A DNA stretch of 64,000 nt from Nitrospira sp. GTDB lineage: Bacteria; Nitrospirota; Nitrospiria; Nitrospirales; Nitrospiraceae. The stretch spans positions 1 through 64,000 of the forward strand of contig JARFXP010000005.1 of NCBI GenBank assembly GCA_029194675.1. The letters run 5' to 3'. Positions 56,470 through 64,000 of the stretch are shown in pieces (the first letter of the stretch is position 1; every line of letters begins with the position of its first letter). Made by a program: the position numbers and the translations under genes. Below the pieces are notes generated by a model. That model made no database searches, was not told the origin of the DNA, and was given only the letters and a program-made list of their open reading frames with translations.

Positions 56470-56925
56470 CTAATCTGGGACCGCAAGTTGACCGGCGTCC
56501 AACACCTGAGTCCTTGCTACTTCATCGCCAAGCCGACGACCCTGCTCGTTCCCAATGATCAAGAAACTCTCAAACGCTAAAATGGCAAGAGATACGAGCC
56601 ATCCAATGTATGGGACCGCATACGCAATCTGTGCGCCACCCAGCGGAAGATTCCGGATGATCGACTCTCGGAAGCCAGCCGTATCCCGGCCATCCAATTG
56701 CATGGTTTGCAGACCGACCAACCGTTTGCCGATACTTTTTCCGCCCGCAAACCCATCGGCAATCAAGATGTAGGCCAAGCCGAAAAGAAAGCCGACCGGA
56801 GGAGCGACTTCGTCGGCAGCGACGACAATGAACAGATCAATTAACTTCGCGATGAACCGATTCAGGACATGGGCCTTCGGATAGACTCTCGCTTCCAGCG
56901 CCGTCGAGGTTGGCCCCCCTGTCAA
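56470..56925 (-). CDS. RDD family membrane protein
   Basis: 151 residues from a TTG at 56925, chosen because AGAAGGAG lies just before it; a longer frame to 56979 lacks such a site. The RDD pattern is seen in NRFIAKLIDLFIVVAADEVA (Arg and Asp in the first helix) and GGKSIGKRLVGLQTMQLDGR. Three to four membrane segments are predicted. RDD proteins are poorly characterised; some act in ion exchange. It lies 67 bases upstream of mreB on the same strand. Confidence 0.82.
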   Translation of the reverse strand: MTGGPTSTALEARVYPKAHVLNRFIAKLIDLFIVVAADEVAPPVGFLFGLAYILIADGFAGGKSIGKRLVGLQTMQLDGRDTAGFRESIIRNLPLGGAQIAYAVPYIGWLVSLAILAFESFLIIGNEQGRRLGDEVARTQVLDAGQLAVPD

Positions 56926-57178
56926 GGAATCTCCTTCTAATTGGTGGCAAAGTATAACAAAACGCATCAACTTGCACAAACAAAGACCGATCTTTTTTCC
57001 TGGTTTCCTTTTTGGAACCTTGCCGAACCGTCTCTTAGTCTCCCGGAGGCAGACGCGAAGGAGGCAGGTCTCCAGAAACTAGGGCTTGTAGACGCTCCGC
57101 GCAAAGCTGAACCTGCCCGCTCTTGCCTTCCGTCCGGTCCACAAGTACACTGCCTCTTCATAGAAGAAGAGGATTGAC

Positions 57179-57877
57179 ATGATCAAGACAATGCGCGACG
57201 CGTCTCACAACTACCCTTGGTTGCTCAAATCCATCATGGGGATCTTAGCTGTAGCCTTCGTGATAACGATGGGCTGGTGGGGCTTCGGGGAACAAGCCGG
57301 CGGACCCGTGGCCAAGGTCGGTGATCAATCGGTGTCACTCGATGAATTCAAACGCACCTATGAAAACATGCGCCGTATCTACAAAGAAAACGTCAAGACC
57401 GATTTCAAAGAGGAAGAGTTCAAGGAATTCGTCGTCGGGCAACTCGTCGATAGTCGGATTTGGATCATCGCGGCTGAAGAAATGGGCGTGCGGGTTTCCG
57501 ATGCCGATTTGCGCGAATTGATCATGCAAACACCGGTCTTTCAGAAAAACGGCGCCTTCGACCCAGAACTCTACAAACGCATTCTAGCAGCAAATCATCT
57601 CACCCCAGCCGCGTTTGAGTCGATCCAGCACCAGGAAGTACTGGCCAATAAGGCTCGGATGATCGTACGAGACTCCGTTGGCCTAACCCCGGCTGAGATT
57701 GCCGAAGGACAGTCTCTCATGACCAGGCCACAAGATTCAGACCCTGCTAAGGCAGCCGAAGCCAAACAGCGGGTGCTGGATGATATGCTGTTTCAAAAGC
57801 AGCAACGCGCCCTGGTGTCATTCCAACAATCCATGAAGGCCAAGCTACCGATCACCGTCCGCAGAGAATTGCTGTGA
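57179..57877 (+). CDS. SurA/PpiD N-terminal-domain chaperone-like protein
   Basis: 232 residues: a membrane anchor at residues about 14-36 (YPWLLKSIMGILAVAFVITM), then the SurA_N-type helical chaperone domain (VAKVGDQSVSLDEFKRTYEN, FVVGQLVDSRIWIIAAEEMG, TPVFQKNGAFDPELYKRILA). This is the front half of PpiD. The parvulin peptidyl-prolyl isomerase domain that normally follows is absent: the frame ends after about 60 further residues. It should hold unfolded periplasmic proteins without isomerase activity. AGAGGA precedes the ATG. Confidence 0.85.
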   Translation: MIKTMRDASHNYPWLLKSIMGILAVAFVITMGWWGFGEQAGGPVAKVGDQSVSLDEFKRTYENMRRIYKENVKTDFKEEEFKEFVVGQLVDSRIWIIAAEEMGVRVSDADLRELIMQTPVFQKNGAFDPELYKRILAANHLTPAAFESIQHQEVLANKARMIVRDSVGLTPAEIAEGQSLMTRPQDSDPAKAAEAKQRVLDDMLFQKQQRALVSFQQSMKAKLPITVRRELL

Positions 57878-58006
57878 GATAAGCTCCAGTGGGGCCTCTT
57901 CATTGCGGACACGCGGCTGGAGCACCTCCAGATTCTGGACGAAATTGACATCCTGCCGAAGCTTCGATAGGCTCAACTTTGTCCTCAAGTCTGGAGGGAA
58001 TAACTA

Positions 58007-58282
58007 ATGACCACGGCAACTCGCCATCCCTTCATTGTCTGCACCGACGAAATTCTTCAGGGGGCTCCCATCATCGCGGGTACTCGCACACCAGTACGAG
58101 CTATCGCCGAATTGTGGAAATTTGGCCTGGCCCCGGAAGAAATTGTAATCCGATTGCCCCATACCACACTGGCTCAGGTCTTCGATGCCCTCAGCTACTA
58201 CCAAGAGCATCGGGGCACGATTGATGCCGACATCGAACGCAATCGCGTGACCGACGAACAGGTACATCCCCGGCTGCGGTAA
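58007..58282 (+). CDS. DUF433 antitoxin-like protein
   Basis: 91 residues, matching DUF433: CTDEILQGAPIIAGTRTPVR then AIAELWKFGLAPEEIVIRLP and LAQVFDALSYYQEHRGTIDA, a winged-helix-like fold. Such proteins pair with DUF5615 PIN-like nucleases as antitoxin. The partner starts 15 bases downstream. GGAGGG precedes the ATG. Confidence 0.88.
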   Translation: MTTATRHPFIVCTDEILQGAPIIAGTRTPVRAIAELWKFGLAPEEIVIRLPHTTLAQVFDALSYYQEHRGTIDADIERNRVTDEQVHPRLR

Positions 58283-58296
58283 CCCCAGCATCCCCA

Positions 58297-58639
58297 TTGT
58301 TTCTGCGTCTCTACCTGGACGAAGACGTCTCGATCCTCGTGGCCGATTTGGTCCGTGCGCACGGCTTTGACGTTCTGACAACCCGGAAAGCACAGAACCT
58401 GGGTCGATCGGATCAGGCACAGCTGATCTTTGCCGCAGGCGAAGACCGGACACTGCTGACACACAATCGGGTCGATTTTGAACGGAGTGCACATCGAGGC
58501 ACTTCATCAGCACAAGTTGTATGTGGGCATTTTAGTGGCTAATCGGCGGGCGTCGGACTTCGAACTTGCCAGACGCCTCCTGAGAGTACTAGACCGTTTC
58601 ACAGCTGAGGAACTCTGTAATCAACTACTCTACCTGTGA
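58297..58639 (+). pseudogene. DUF5615 PIN-like toxin, frame-broken
   Basis: The 5' part from TTG 58297 reads LRLYLDEDVSILVADLVRAH through EDRTLLTHNRVDFE, with the two N-terminal acids of the PIN-like active site. From about 58484 the frame must shift by one base to continue as GVHIEALHQHKLYVGILVAN through DRFTAEELCNQLLYL and stop at 58637. Combined, they give about 113 residues, normal for the family. A one-base change near 58475-58486 would repair it. As in the 19.3-kb pair, the antitoxin gene is intact. Confidence 0.78.
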
Positions 58640-58974
58640 TTCTGCAATGGACTGCTCCATCCATGTCCCTCGAAGATGCATGAACGGGACATTGCACTTC
58701 GTTGATTATCCTGTCTGTCCTTTTTTCTTTTACCCAAGCATTCCGGCTTCGATGCGCTCGCCCAATGTGAAGCGACGCGAACGTGGGAACTTATCGATCT
58801 GCGGGATCAGCCACAGCAGCAGCTCGTGGCACGATTGTACAGCCTGTGGGATGGTGGGAGCGGTCACACGCCACCTCCTCGCTGAAAGGGTTGCTCAGCA
58901 GAACACTCCTCGGACGGGAATAGAAGCACAAGACACGTGAAGACGCAAAGGGTAAAAAAGCAAAGGGCAAAGGG
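58640..58974. other. Gene-free stretch before the TIR-STAND gene end
   Basis: 335 bases. One forward frame (about 58740-58880) reads FDALAQCEATRTWELIDLRD and QPQQQLVARLYSLWDGGSG, which looks like a fragment of a real protein but has no start and ends at a stop. I cannot identify it. The rest is low-complexity, purine-rich DNA (AAAGGGTAAAAAAGCAAAGG) just after the TIR-STAND gene. No terminator is clear. Confidence 0.4.
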
Positions 58975-61599
58975 TTAGGGCCCTAAGTCCTGGACGAGAC
59001 GAAACCCAAGGGTGCCTTGGAAGTTGAGCCGGAGGGCTTGGTCACCCATGCTTGCGCGGCTGGGCGCACGCAGCAACCCCGTATTGTTGTACCAGGAACC
59101 GCCACAGACCACGCTCCCTTGACACCACTCCCATACATTGCCTGCCATATCCAGCACCCCTTGCTGTGTGGCCCCGTGTGGATACATCCCGACAGCGGTC
59201 GTGCGCTTCAGTCGGCTTTCACTACCGTTACACCGGCTTGCATCCCAGCCGCCTTCCCATGGATACTCTCGTTTTGGATCTCCGCCTGTTGCCGCCTGCT
59301 GCCACTCCCAATCGGTAGGGAGGCGTATCTTCGAACTGGTCCTACTACTGAGCCACCGGCAAAAGGCAACCGCTTCGTACCGGGAGACATTCTCCCGAGG
59401 CGCATTGGCACCGAGCCATCTCGGATCAACTTTAAGGACCCGGTCGATCTTGTCGACATCGTACCACCACTCCTTGTTTCCAAAACCGTCCTCTGCGTTG
59501 AGAAACGATTCGAACTGCAGGTTGGTCACGGGGTACTTGGCGATGCGGAAGGGCTTGACCTTGAACACATTGTCAGCATTGCCCGTTTGCCGTCCAGAGC
59601 GACGCCGTAGAAGCAGCTCAAAGAAGCCTTTGATCTTGGACCCCACATGATCGATACGCTCCAAGTTCCCCTGTACTTCGGGGATATCGATCCACAGAAT
59701 GTCGGGAAGGCCATCCTGGTTCAGCCCAACACCAGGCCGAGTGTCGCCGACCGTTGCGAGGAACTGGCCAATTGTGAACCGGTCTTGATGCGAAAGCGAC
59801 GTATTCTCAAGGCATTCACAGAGCTTGTCTTGCGGTGACATAAACCGCCGCACAAGTTCCTTGATGGACTTCTCTCCTCTTCTTGCAACGATCTCCTGTA
59901 GCTGCTTGAGCCGGTCCGCATGCCAGAGATACTTGAGATCGTATCCCTGTCCCTCCCATTCACCCGCGTCAATCTCAGCCCGCCGCAGAACGAATAACTC
60001 TTCGAGATCATCCCCAATCCACTTGGCCAACTTTGGCCAGGCCCGAAAGAGGGCTTCGTGCGCAACCTCAAGCGTTCGTCCCTTCCCATCCCCACCCGAG
60101 ATCAGTAGGCGTGCTGAGACAAACCGCTCCAACACGTCATGGGCAGAAGCAGGCAGGTCTTTCCACGGGACTGGTTGCTTCGCATACTGGTCTTTGTCAT
60201 TTATTCGAACCATGGACAGGAACGTGTTGCGCAGATCCGAGAGGTTCTCCTCTGACAGTGGCTTGGCGCTCAGGACTGCTTCCGCTGCTCGTGCGATACA
60301 CCCGTCGAGTCTTCCAAGCTTGTCTCGATATTCCTCCAGCGTCAGTAGCTTGTCTTCGCCAAAGCCCTCATAGAGTTCACGGAGGGTAAAGGCAAGCAAC
60401 GGCAAGGCATCCGCTGTTTTGGTATCGCTGATCATGGCTGGGACAAGGCCCGTCCCCAGCTCAAGGCCGGCGATGCGTGCCGGACCTTCGATCACCGACG
60501 TAAACTCGTCCACCTCCATCTGCGGTACGGTAAACGGTTCGACTCTCAGCCCTCGCATCGCGGGATGGTCCTGAAAGGAACCAAGAAAATCGGAGCGCAA
60601 CGTTGCCAGCACCAGGAGATGGCTATCCTCGCAATCCAGCACGCTGCGTAGAAATGCCAGAAACCGCTCTCCATCTTCGTTGGCGCCTATGGTCAGCAAC
60701 TCCTCGCATTGATCGATCATCAGGAGCACGGTTGCCTCTCGAGACCCGGAGGTCTCGCGCAAGGTTTTGATCAAGGCCAGGAATGCATCGACAGATTTCT
60801 TGGTCTCGTGCTCCTGCCATGTAATTTGATCTCGTACATGCGCGACTTCCGTTGGTGTGGTTGTCGCCTCTTGTGTAGTTCGACTGAACCGTTCAGTGAG
60901 GACCCTGGCCAACTCATCAAACGGGGTCTTGAGCGGCCGGAATGGCTCAACCACGATCCAGCGCAAGTCCCGCTTGAGTCGTGGAAGCAGACCTGCGCGC
61001 ATCAAGGAGGACTTGCCACTGCCCGAGGCACCGAGCATGAGCGTGAGCCGAGGTCCACCGAACTGTCGGAGGCGATTGAGCAAGGCCAGTCCTTCGCGGA
61101 TCTCCTTATCACGCCCGAAAAAGATAGCGGCGTCTTGTTCTTGAAAAGCCGGCAAGCCTGGATAGGGTGGTCTTCGGCTATCCCAGTCGAACAAGTCTTT
61201 CGGATCCAGGCCGGCAGCGAGGAGTCCCTTCTCCAAGCGCTGGTACGCCTCATCCCATCTGGTCGTGGCATCAATAATCTGTTTACCTGTGAGAATTGGA
61301 TCGACCTTGGCGTCGTCGATTTTGATTGGAAACACTTCCTTGCCCAGCGCCTTGGCATGGGCCATCTCGGCAAAGCACCAGCGAGAAGCCATCGATGCAT
61401 GACTCCAAAGGACGATGACAGCTCGGCACTCGCGTAACTTAGCGTACAACTCTTTCTCCCAATCTCGTCCTGCAGGAATCCCATCCGCAGGGTCGAAATC
61501 GAGGAAGATCGATCGATGGCCCCACTGTTCTAAGCGGGCCTTCAATTGCTGGGCGATCCCGTTATCTTTGCTACTGTGACTGAGAAAGATGCTGCTCAT
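58975..61599 (-). CDS. TIR-STAND NTPase-FGE protein, candidate antiphage effector
   Basis: 874 residues in three parts. The TIR domain (1 to about 135) has IFLSHSSKDNGIAQQLKARL and SRWCFAEMAHAKALGKEVFP, with Glu78 at the NADase catalytic position. The STAND P-loop NTPase (about 160-560) has FFGRDKEIREGLALL, Walker A GASGSGKS at 190-197 and Walker B VLLMIDQCEE at 291-300. The C-terminal domain (about 690-870) is a formylglycine-generating-enzyme/sulfatase-modifying fold: IRLPTDWEWQQAATGG, DMAGNVWEWCQGSVVCGGSW and LNFQGTLGFRLV. The FGE part probably senses a ligand, STAND oligomerises, and TIR consumes NAD. It is a stand-alone gene; no partner with a known defence role is adjacent. The role is inferred from domain order. 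Confidence 0.87.
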   Translation of the reverse strand: MSSIFLSHSSKDNGIAQQLKARLEQWGHRSIFLDFDPADGIPAGRDWEKELYAKLRECRAVIVLWSHASMASRWCFAEMAHAKALGKEVFPIKIDDAKVDPILTGKQIIDATTRWDEAYQRLEKGLLAAGLDPKDLFDWDSRRPPYPGLPAFQEQDAAIFFGRDKEIREGLALLNRLRQFGGPRLTLMLGASGSGKSSLMRAGLLPRLKRDLRWIVVEPFRPLKTPFDELARVLTERFSRTTQEATTTPTEVAHVRDQITWQEHETKKSVDAFLALIKTLRETSGSREATVLLMIDQCEELLTIGANEDGERFLAFLRSVLDCEDSHLLVLATLRSDFLGSFQDHPAMRGLRVEPFTVPQMEVDEFTSVIEGPARIAGLELGTGLVPAMISDTKTADALPLLAFTLRELYEGFGEDKLLTLEEYRDKLGRLDGCIARAAEAVLSAKPLSEENLSDLRNTFLSMVRINDKDQYAKQPVPWKDLPASAHDVLERFVSARLLISGGDGKGRTLEVAHEALFRAWPKLAKWIGDDLEELFVLRRAEIDAGEWEGQGYDLKYLWHADRLKQLQEIVARRGEKSIKELVRRFMSPQDKLCECLENTSLSHQDRFTIGQFLATVGDTRPGVGLNQDGLPDILWIDIPEVQGNLERIDHVGSKIKGFFELLLRRRSGRQTGNADNVFKVKPFRIAKYPVTNLQFESFLNAEDGFGNKEWWYDVDKIDRVLKVDPRWLGANAPRENVSRYEAVAFCRWLSSRTSSKIRLPTDWEWQQAATGGDPKREYPWEGGWDASRCNGSESRLKRTTAVGMYPHGATQQGVLDMAGNVWEWCQGSVVCGGSWYNNTGLLRAPSRASMGDQALRLNFQGTLGFRLVQDLGP

Positions 61600-61881
61600 G
61601 AAATTATGCCAACCAAAATAACGTATCCCACACCACCAGCATGAATAAGGGGAATACGTACGCGACGCATTCTACGCTTCCGCCAGACAAAGGCAAGGAC
61701 CCCGAACAGCGCTGTTGCAGCATGACTCTTCTTGTCCGACTCTGTTCGCCCTGACCCTGTGGAAAGGCACGTACCTGCAGCTGGTTCTACTCCCGGGGTT
61801 TGACCTGCTCACCACAGGATGAGCCAAGCTTGTCCTGAGTCTGATGAATGGCTGACTACGAACGAACTTGGGGATACTATG

Positions 61882-62901
61882 CTAGAGAATCAGCATCGCG
61901 TCGCCGTAGCTGTAGAAGCGGTATCGCTCCCTGACCGCTTCTTCGTAGGCCCTTCGAATTGGCTCGATTCCGGCGAAGGCCGACACCAGCATGAGCAGCG
62001 TGGTCCGCGGCAGGTGGAAATTCGTCATGAGGACATCGACAACCTTGAACGGGAACCCTGGAGTAATGAAGAGCCAGCTCTCGCCACCCATCGGGACCAT
62101 TTCCCCCTTTTCTTTCATCACGGTTTCAAGCGTGCGGACGACCGTCGTGCCGACAGCCACCACCCGACCACCAGCTCGTTTGGTCTCTCGGATGGCTTTC
62201 GCAGTCTCTTCGCTGATTGTGAAACTTTCCGCTCCCATTTGATGATCTTCAATCCGCTCGGTCGTCACCGGCTTGAACGTGCCAGGACCGACATGGAGCG
62301 TCACCGTGGCAACGTTGATTGCGGCTTCGCGCAGTCGTCGAAACAGCTCTTCCGTAAAGTGAAGCCCCGCCGTCGGAGCCGCAATCGCCCCCTCGTGTTT
62401 GGCAAAGAGCGTCTGATACCACTGGCGATCCTCTTGAATCGGTGTGCGCTTAATGTACGGTGGAAGGGGCATCACCCCTCGTGCTTCGAATAATTGTGTG
62501 GCCGGCGCAGGACTATCCACTACCACCTCAGTCCCCGTGGAATCGCGCTTCGCGATCGTGGCGCGAGATTGCTGATCAAACTCGATGATCTGGCCGACAC
62601 GAAATGTGCCTTTGACCATAACCTCCCACCGCCTCTCACCAAGATCTTTCACGAACAACACTTCGACCAGCGTCCCAGTCGGTTTCTTGATTCCAGGCAC
62701 TCGTGCAGCCATCACCTTTGTGTCGTTGACTACGAGAAGGTCTCCCGGCTCCAACAATTCCGGAAGATCGGCGACATGACGATGGGTCAATTGTTCCGTC
62801 GTTCGATCCACGACCAGCAGCCGCGCACGATCCCGAGGGCTGACGGGTTGTGACGCAATCAGTGAATGATCGAAGGGGAAATCGAACTCGGAGAGTTGCA
62901 T
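61882..62901 (-). CDS. queA: S-adenosylmethionine:tRNA ribosyltransferase-isomerase
   Basis: 339 residues from the ATG at 62901; a frame upstream to 63039 lies inside the SpoIID gene and is not used. QueA motifs: LSEFDFPFDHSLIASQPVSP, RDRARLLVVDRTTEQLTHRH, GAIAAPTAGLHFTEELFRRL and LHVGPGTFKPVTTERIEDHQ. The end (YRFYSYGDAMLIL) is typical. It makes epoxyqueuosine in tRNA from SAM. It shares one base with the SpoIID stop (TGATG), so translation is coupled. Upstream on the other side, 61600-61881 shows no gene. Confidence 0.95.
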   Translation of the reverse strand: MQLSEFDFPFDHSLIASQPVSPRDRARLLVVDRTTEQLTHRHVADLPELLEPGDLLVVNDTKVMAARVPGIKKPTGTLVEVLFVKDLGERRWEVMVKGTFRVGQIIEFDQQSRATIAKRDSTGTEVVVDSPAPATQLFEARGVMPLPPYIKRTPIQEDRQWYQTLFAKHEGAIAAPTAGLHFTEELFRRLREAAINVATVTLHVGPGTFKPVTTERIEDHQMGAESFTISEETAKAIRETKRAGGRVVAVGTTVVRTLETVMKEKGEMVPMGGESWLFITPGFPFKVVDVLMTNFHLPRTTLLMLVSAFAGIEPIRRAYEEAVRERYRFYSYGDAMLIL

Positions 62902-64000
62902 CAGGAAGGAGGAGGCGACGGTACCGGAGGTGCTTGCGTCAATGACGCATCCTGAAGCTCCGTCCCAGGATAGTAATAGCGAAGAATGCTCGAAAAGGAG
63001 TAGCCCAAGTCGGCCAGCTCCTTTGCACCCCACTGGCAAAGCCCAACCGCATGACCGGCTCCGTAGCCGGAGAAGACGACCTCCTCCCCGACCGACTCAA
63101 TGGTAAATTGCGTACTGGGTACTACCGTATACCCCACCGCTTTACGCAGATCTTCGCCCCGTATGGTCAACTCCCCGCTCGAGTGCACGATCTGTAGAGT
63201 TGCAACTCGTCCGGCGCGGCTATAGGAAAGCGGTGTGATGGCCGAGATTGTTCCTACGGCATATCCCTGCCGGCGCAAATTCTTCTCCAAGGTGTCGAGC
63301 TTCAAGGAGGCCTTCCACTGATAGTACGGAGACTCGATGTCGAACGGGCATTCCACGCCCTTCAAATAAGGGAGATCCTTCGACCACACAGTCATGGCAT
63401 CCTCCGTGATTCCCGCAGCAGTCGAAGAGAACGCAGCATAGATCGGAGCACCTTGGTAGGTCACTACCAATCCTCTCGTAGACTCCACTGCCTCCACCAC
63501 CCGTGCGTCGATGCCTTGGCGGCCGCGATATACCTGATCTTGAATCCCCGCGACCACATCATAGTCCCGAGTGGAGCTGAGCATGCGCTGATACAACGCA
63601 TAGGTTCGAGTTGCGACTGCCTGAACCTTCAGCATCTCAAGGTGCCAGGCCGGGTTCACCTCTGCCGGTACGACACCTTTGACATACTCTTCCAAATCGA
63701 CATGATTGACGAGGAGCAATCCCTTTCCTCGCCGAACGAGCTGAATCAATCCGCTGACTTGGAGGGCACCTTTCTCATCACCTGTATGAAGCGCAGTCCT
63801 GTTACCATTCTGGTTCAGCCGGAGTTTAAGGTCGTGAATTCCTGCCCGTACCGTCAGTTGATCAGTCACCACCGGTTTGCCGTTGAGGATCAACGCATGA
63901 CCACGCACCTTGATTCGCAGAACAGGCCGATAGGACCAGGCCTGATCCTGTTCGTCGGTCACCCAAATAGTCTGATCCGTCTGTACTTCCAGCTGCTGAA
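62901..64000 (-). CDS. SpoIID/LytB domain protein, 5' end outside window
   Basis: At least 365 residues; the frame stays open to the window edge (QQLEVQTDQTIWVTDEQD precedes the GTG at 63962), so the true start is probably beyond. The SpoIID domain is clear: LLVNHVDLEEYVKGVVPAEV, PAWHLEMLKVQAVATRTYAL, YAAFSSTAAGITEDAMTVWS and GYGAGHAVGLCQWGAKELAD. The family cleaves glycan strands of denuded peptidoglycan. In a non-sporulating Nitrospira it would act in cell-wall remodelling. A proline-rich tail (PPVPSPPPS) ends the protein. It precedes queA on the same strand. Confidence 0.9.
   Translation of the reverse strand, partial: QQLEVQTDQTIWVTDEQDQAWSYRPVLRIKVRGHALILNGKPVVTDQLTVRAGIHDLKLRLNQNGNRTALHTGDEKGALQVSGLIQLVRRGKGLLLVNHVDLEEYVKGVVPAEVNPAWHLEMLKVQAVATRTYALYQRMLSSTRDYDVVAGIQDQVYRGRQGIDARVVEAVESTRGLVVTYQGAPIYAAFSSTAAGITEDAMTVWSKDLPYLKGVECPFDIESPYYQWKASLKLDTLEKNLRRQGYAVGTISAITPLSYSRAGRVATLQIVHSSGELTIRGEDLRKAVGYTVVPSTQFTIESVGEEVVFSGYGAGHAVGLCQWGAKELADLGYSFSSILRYYYPGTELQDASLTQAPPVPSPPPS

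Noticed and set aside
58975-59300. FGE domain of the TIR-STAND protein as a target of a diversity-generating retroelement
   Set aside because: Variable proteins of such elements often have this fold, but no reverse transcriptase or template repeat is seen near, and codons in the C-terminal motif are not biased to AAY.

Overview
The window is a contiguous piece of a bacterial chromosome that most probably comes from a complete-ammonia-oxidising (comammox) Nitrospira. The left end carries the 3' end of amoA and all of amoB. On the other strand, within 3 kb, lies a full hydroxylamine-oxidation cluster (haoA-haoB-cycA-cycB), with a complete nine-gene cytochrome c maturation operon (ccmABCDEFGHI) directly upstream. 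This pairing of an amo cluster with hao and ccm genes is typical of comammox Nitrospira. The assignment rests on protein motifs and gene content; no database search was possible.

Layout. 1-15.4 kb: ammonia and hydroxylamine oxidation plus heme attachment. Mixed with these are an unrecognised 8-TM-like membrane protein and a MOSC protein. 15.6-22.1 kb: metabolic and transport genes (DUF1269 membrane protein, threonine ammonia-lyase behind a possible attenuator, a dicarboxylate/amino-acid symporter, a CNT nucleoside transporter), with two frame-broken genes (a PIN toxin and a DUF2127 membrane protein) and an AbrB-type antitoxin. 22.2-24.7 kb: a two-gene restriction-modification system of XhoI/PaeR7I type.

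24.7-34 kb is an accessory island. Two almost identical direct repeats of about 1.48 kb, each with a TetA-like MFS exporter gene, bracket a three-gene copper/aromatic operon: multicopper oxidase, a phosphatidylserine-decarboxylase-family protein of the PsiD-like kind, and tyrosinase. The same island holds two hicAB toxin-antitoxin pairs and several gene fragments. I consider the three-gene operon the best candidate for an undescribed system: oxidation and decarboxylation of aromatic compounds, possibly making melanin-like polymer or amines.

34-44.7 kb: an OmpA-like lipoprotein, an unknown protein, a SWIM zinc-finger protein, an MFS exporter beside the wreck of a related one, a MITE-like palindrome, an ISNCY-type insertion sequence, a lipoprotein and a tandem duplication of Slp lipoprotein genes. 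44.7-57 kb is conserved core on the reverse strand: PagL-like lipid A deacylase, topA, dprA, rng, and the rod-shape operon mreB-mreC-mreD-mrdA-rodA with an RDD protein gene in front. 57.2-64 kb: a SurA/PpiD N-domain protein, a DUF433/DUF5615 toxin-antitoxin pair with a broken toxin, a large TIR-STAND-FGE protein that looks like an antiphage effector, then queA and a SpoIID-type protein running off the end.

Three reading-frame breaks in small or accessory genes (PIN toxin, DUF2127, DUF5615 toxin) are either real decay or assembly indels. The sequence alone cannot separate the two.
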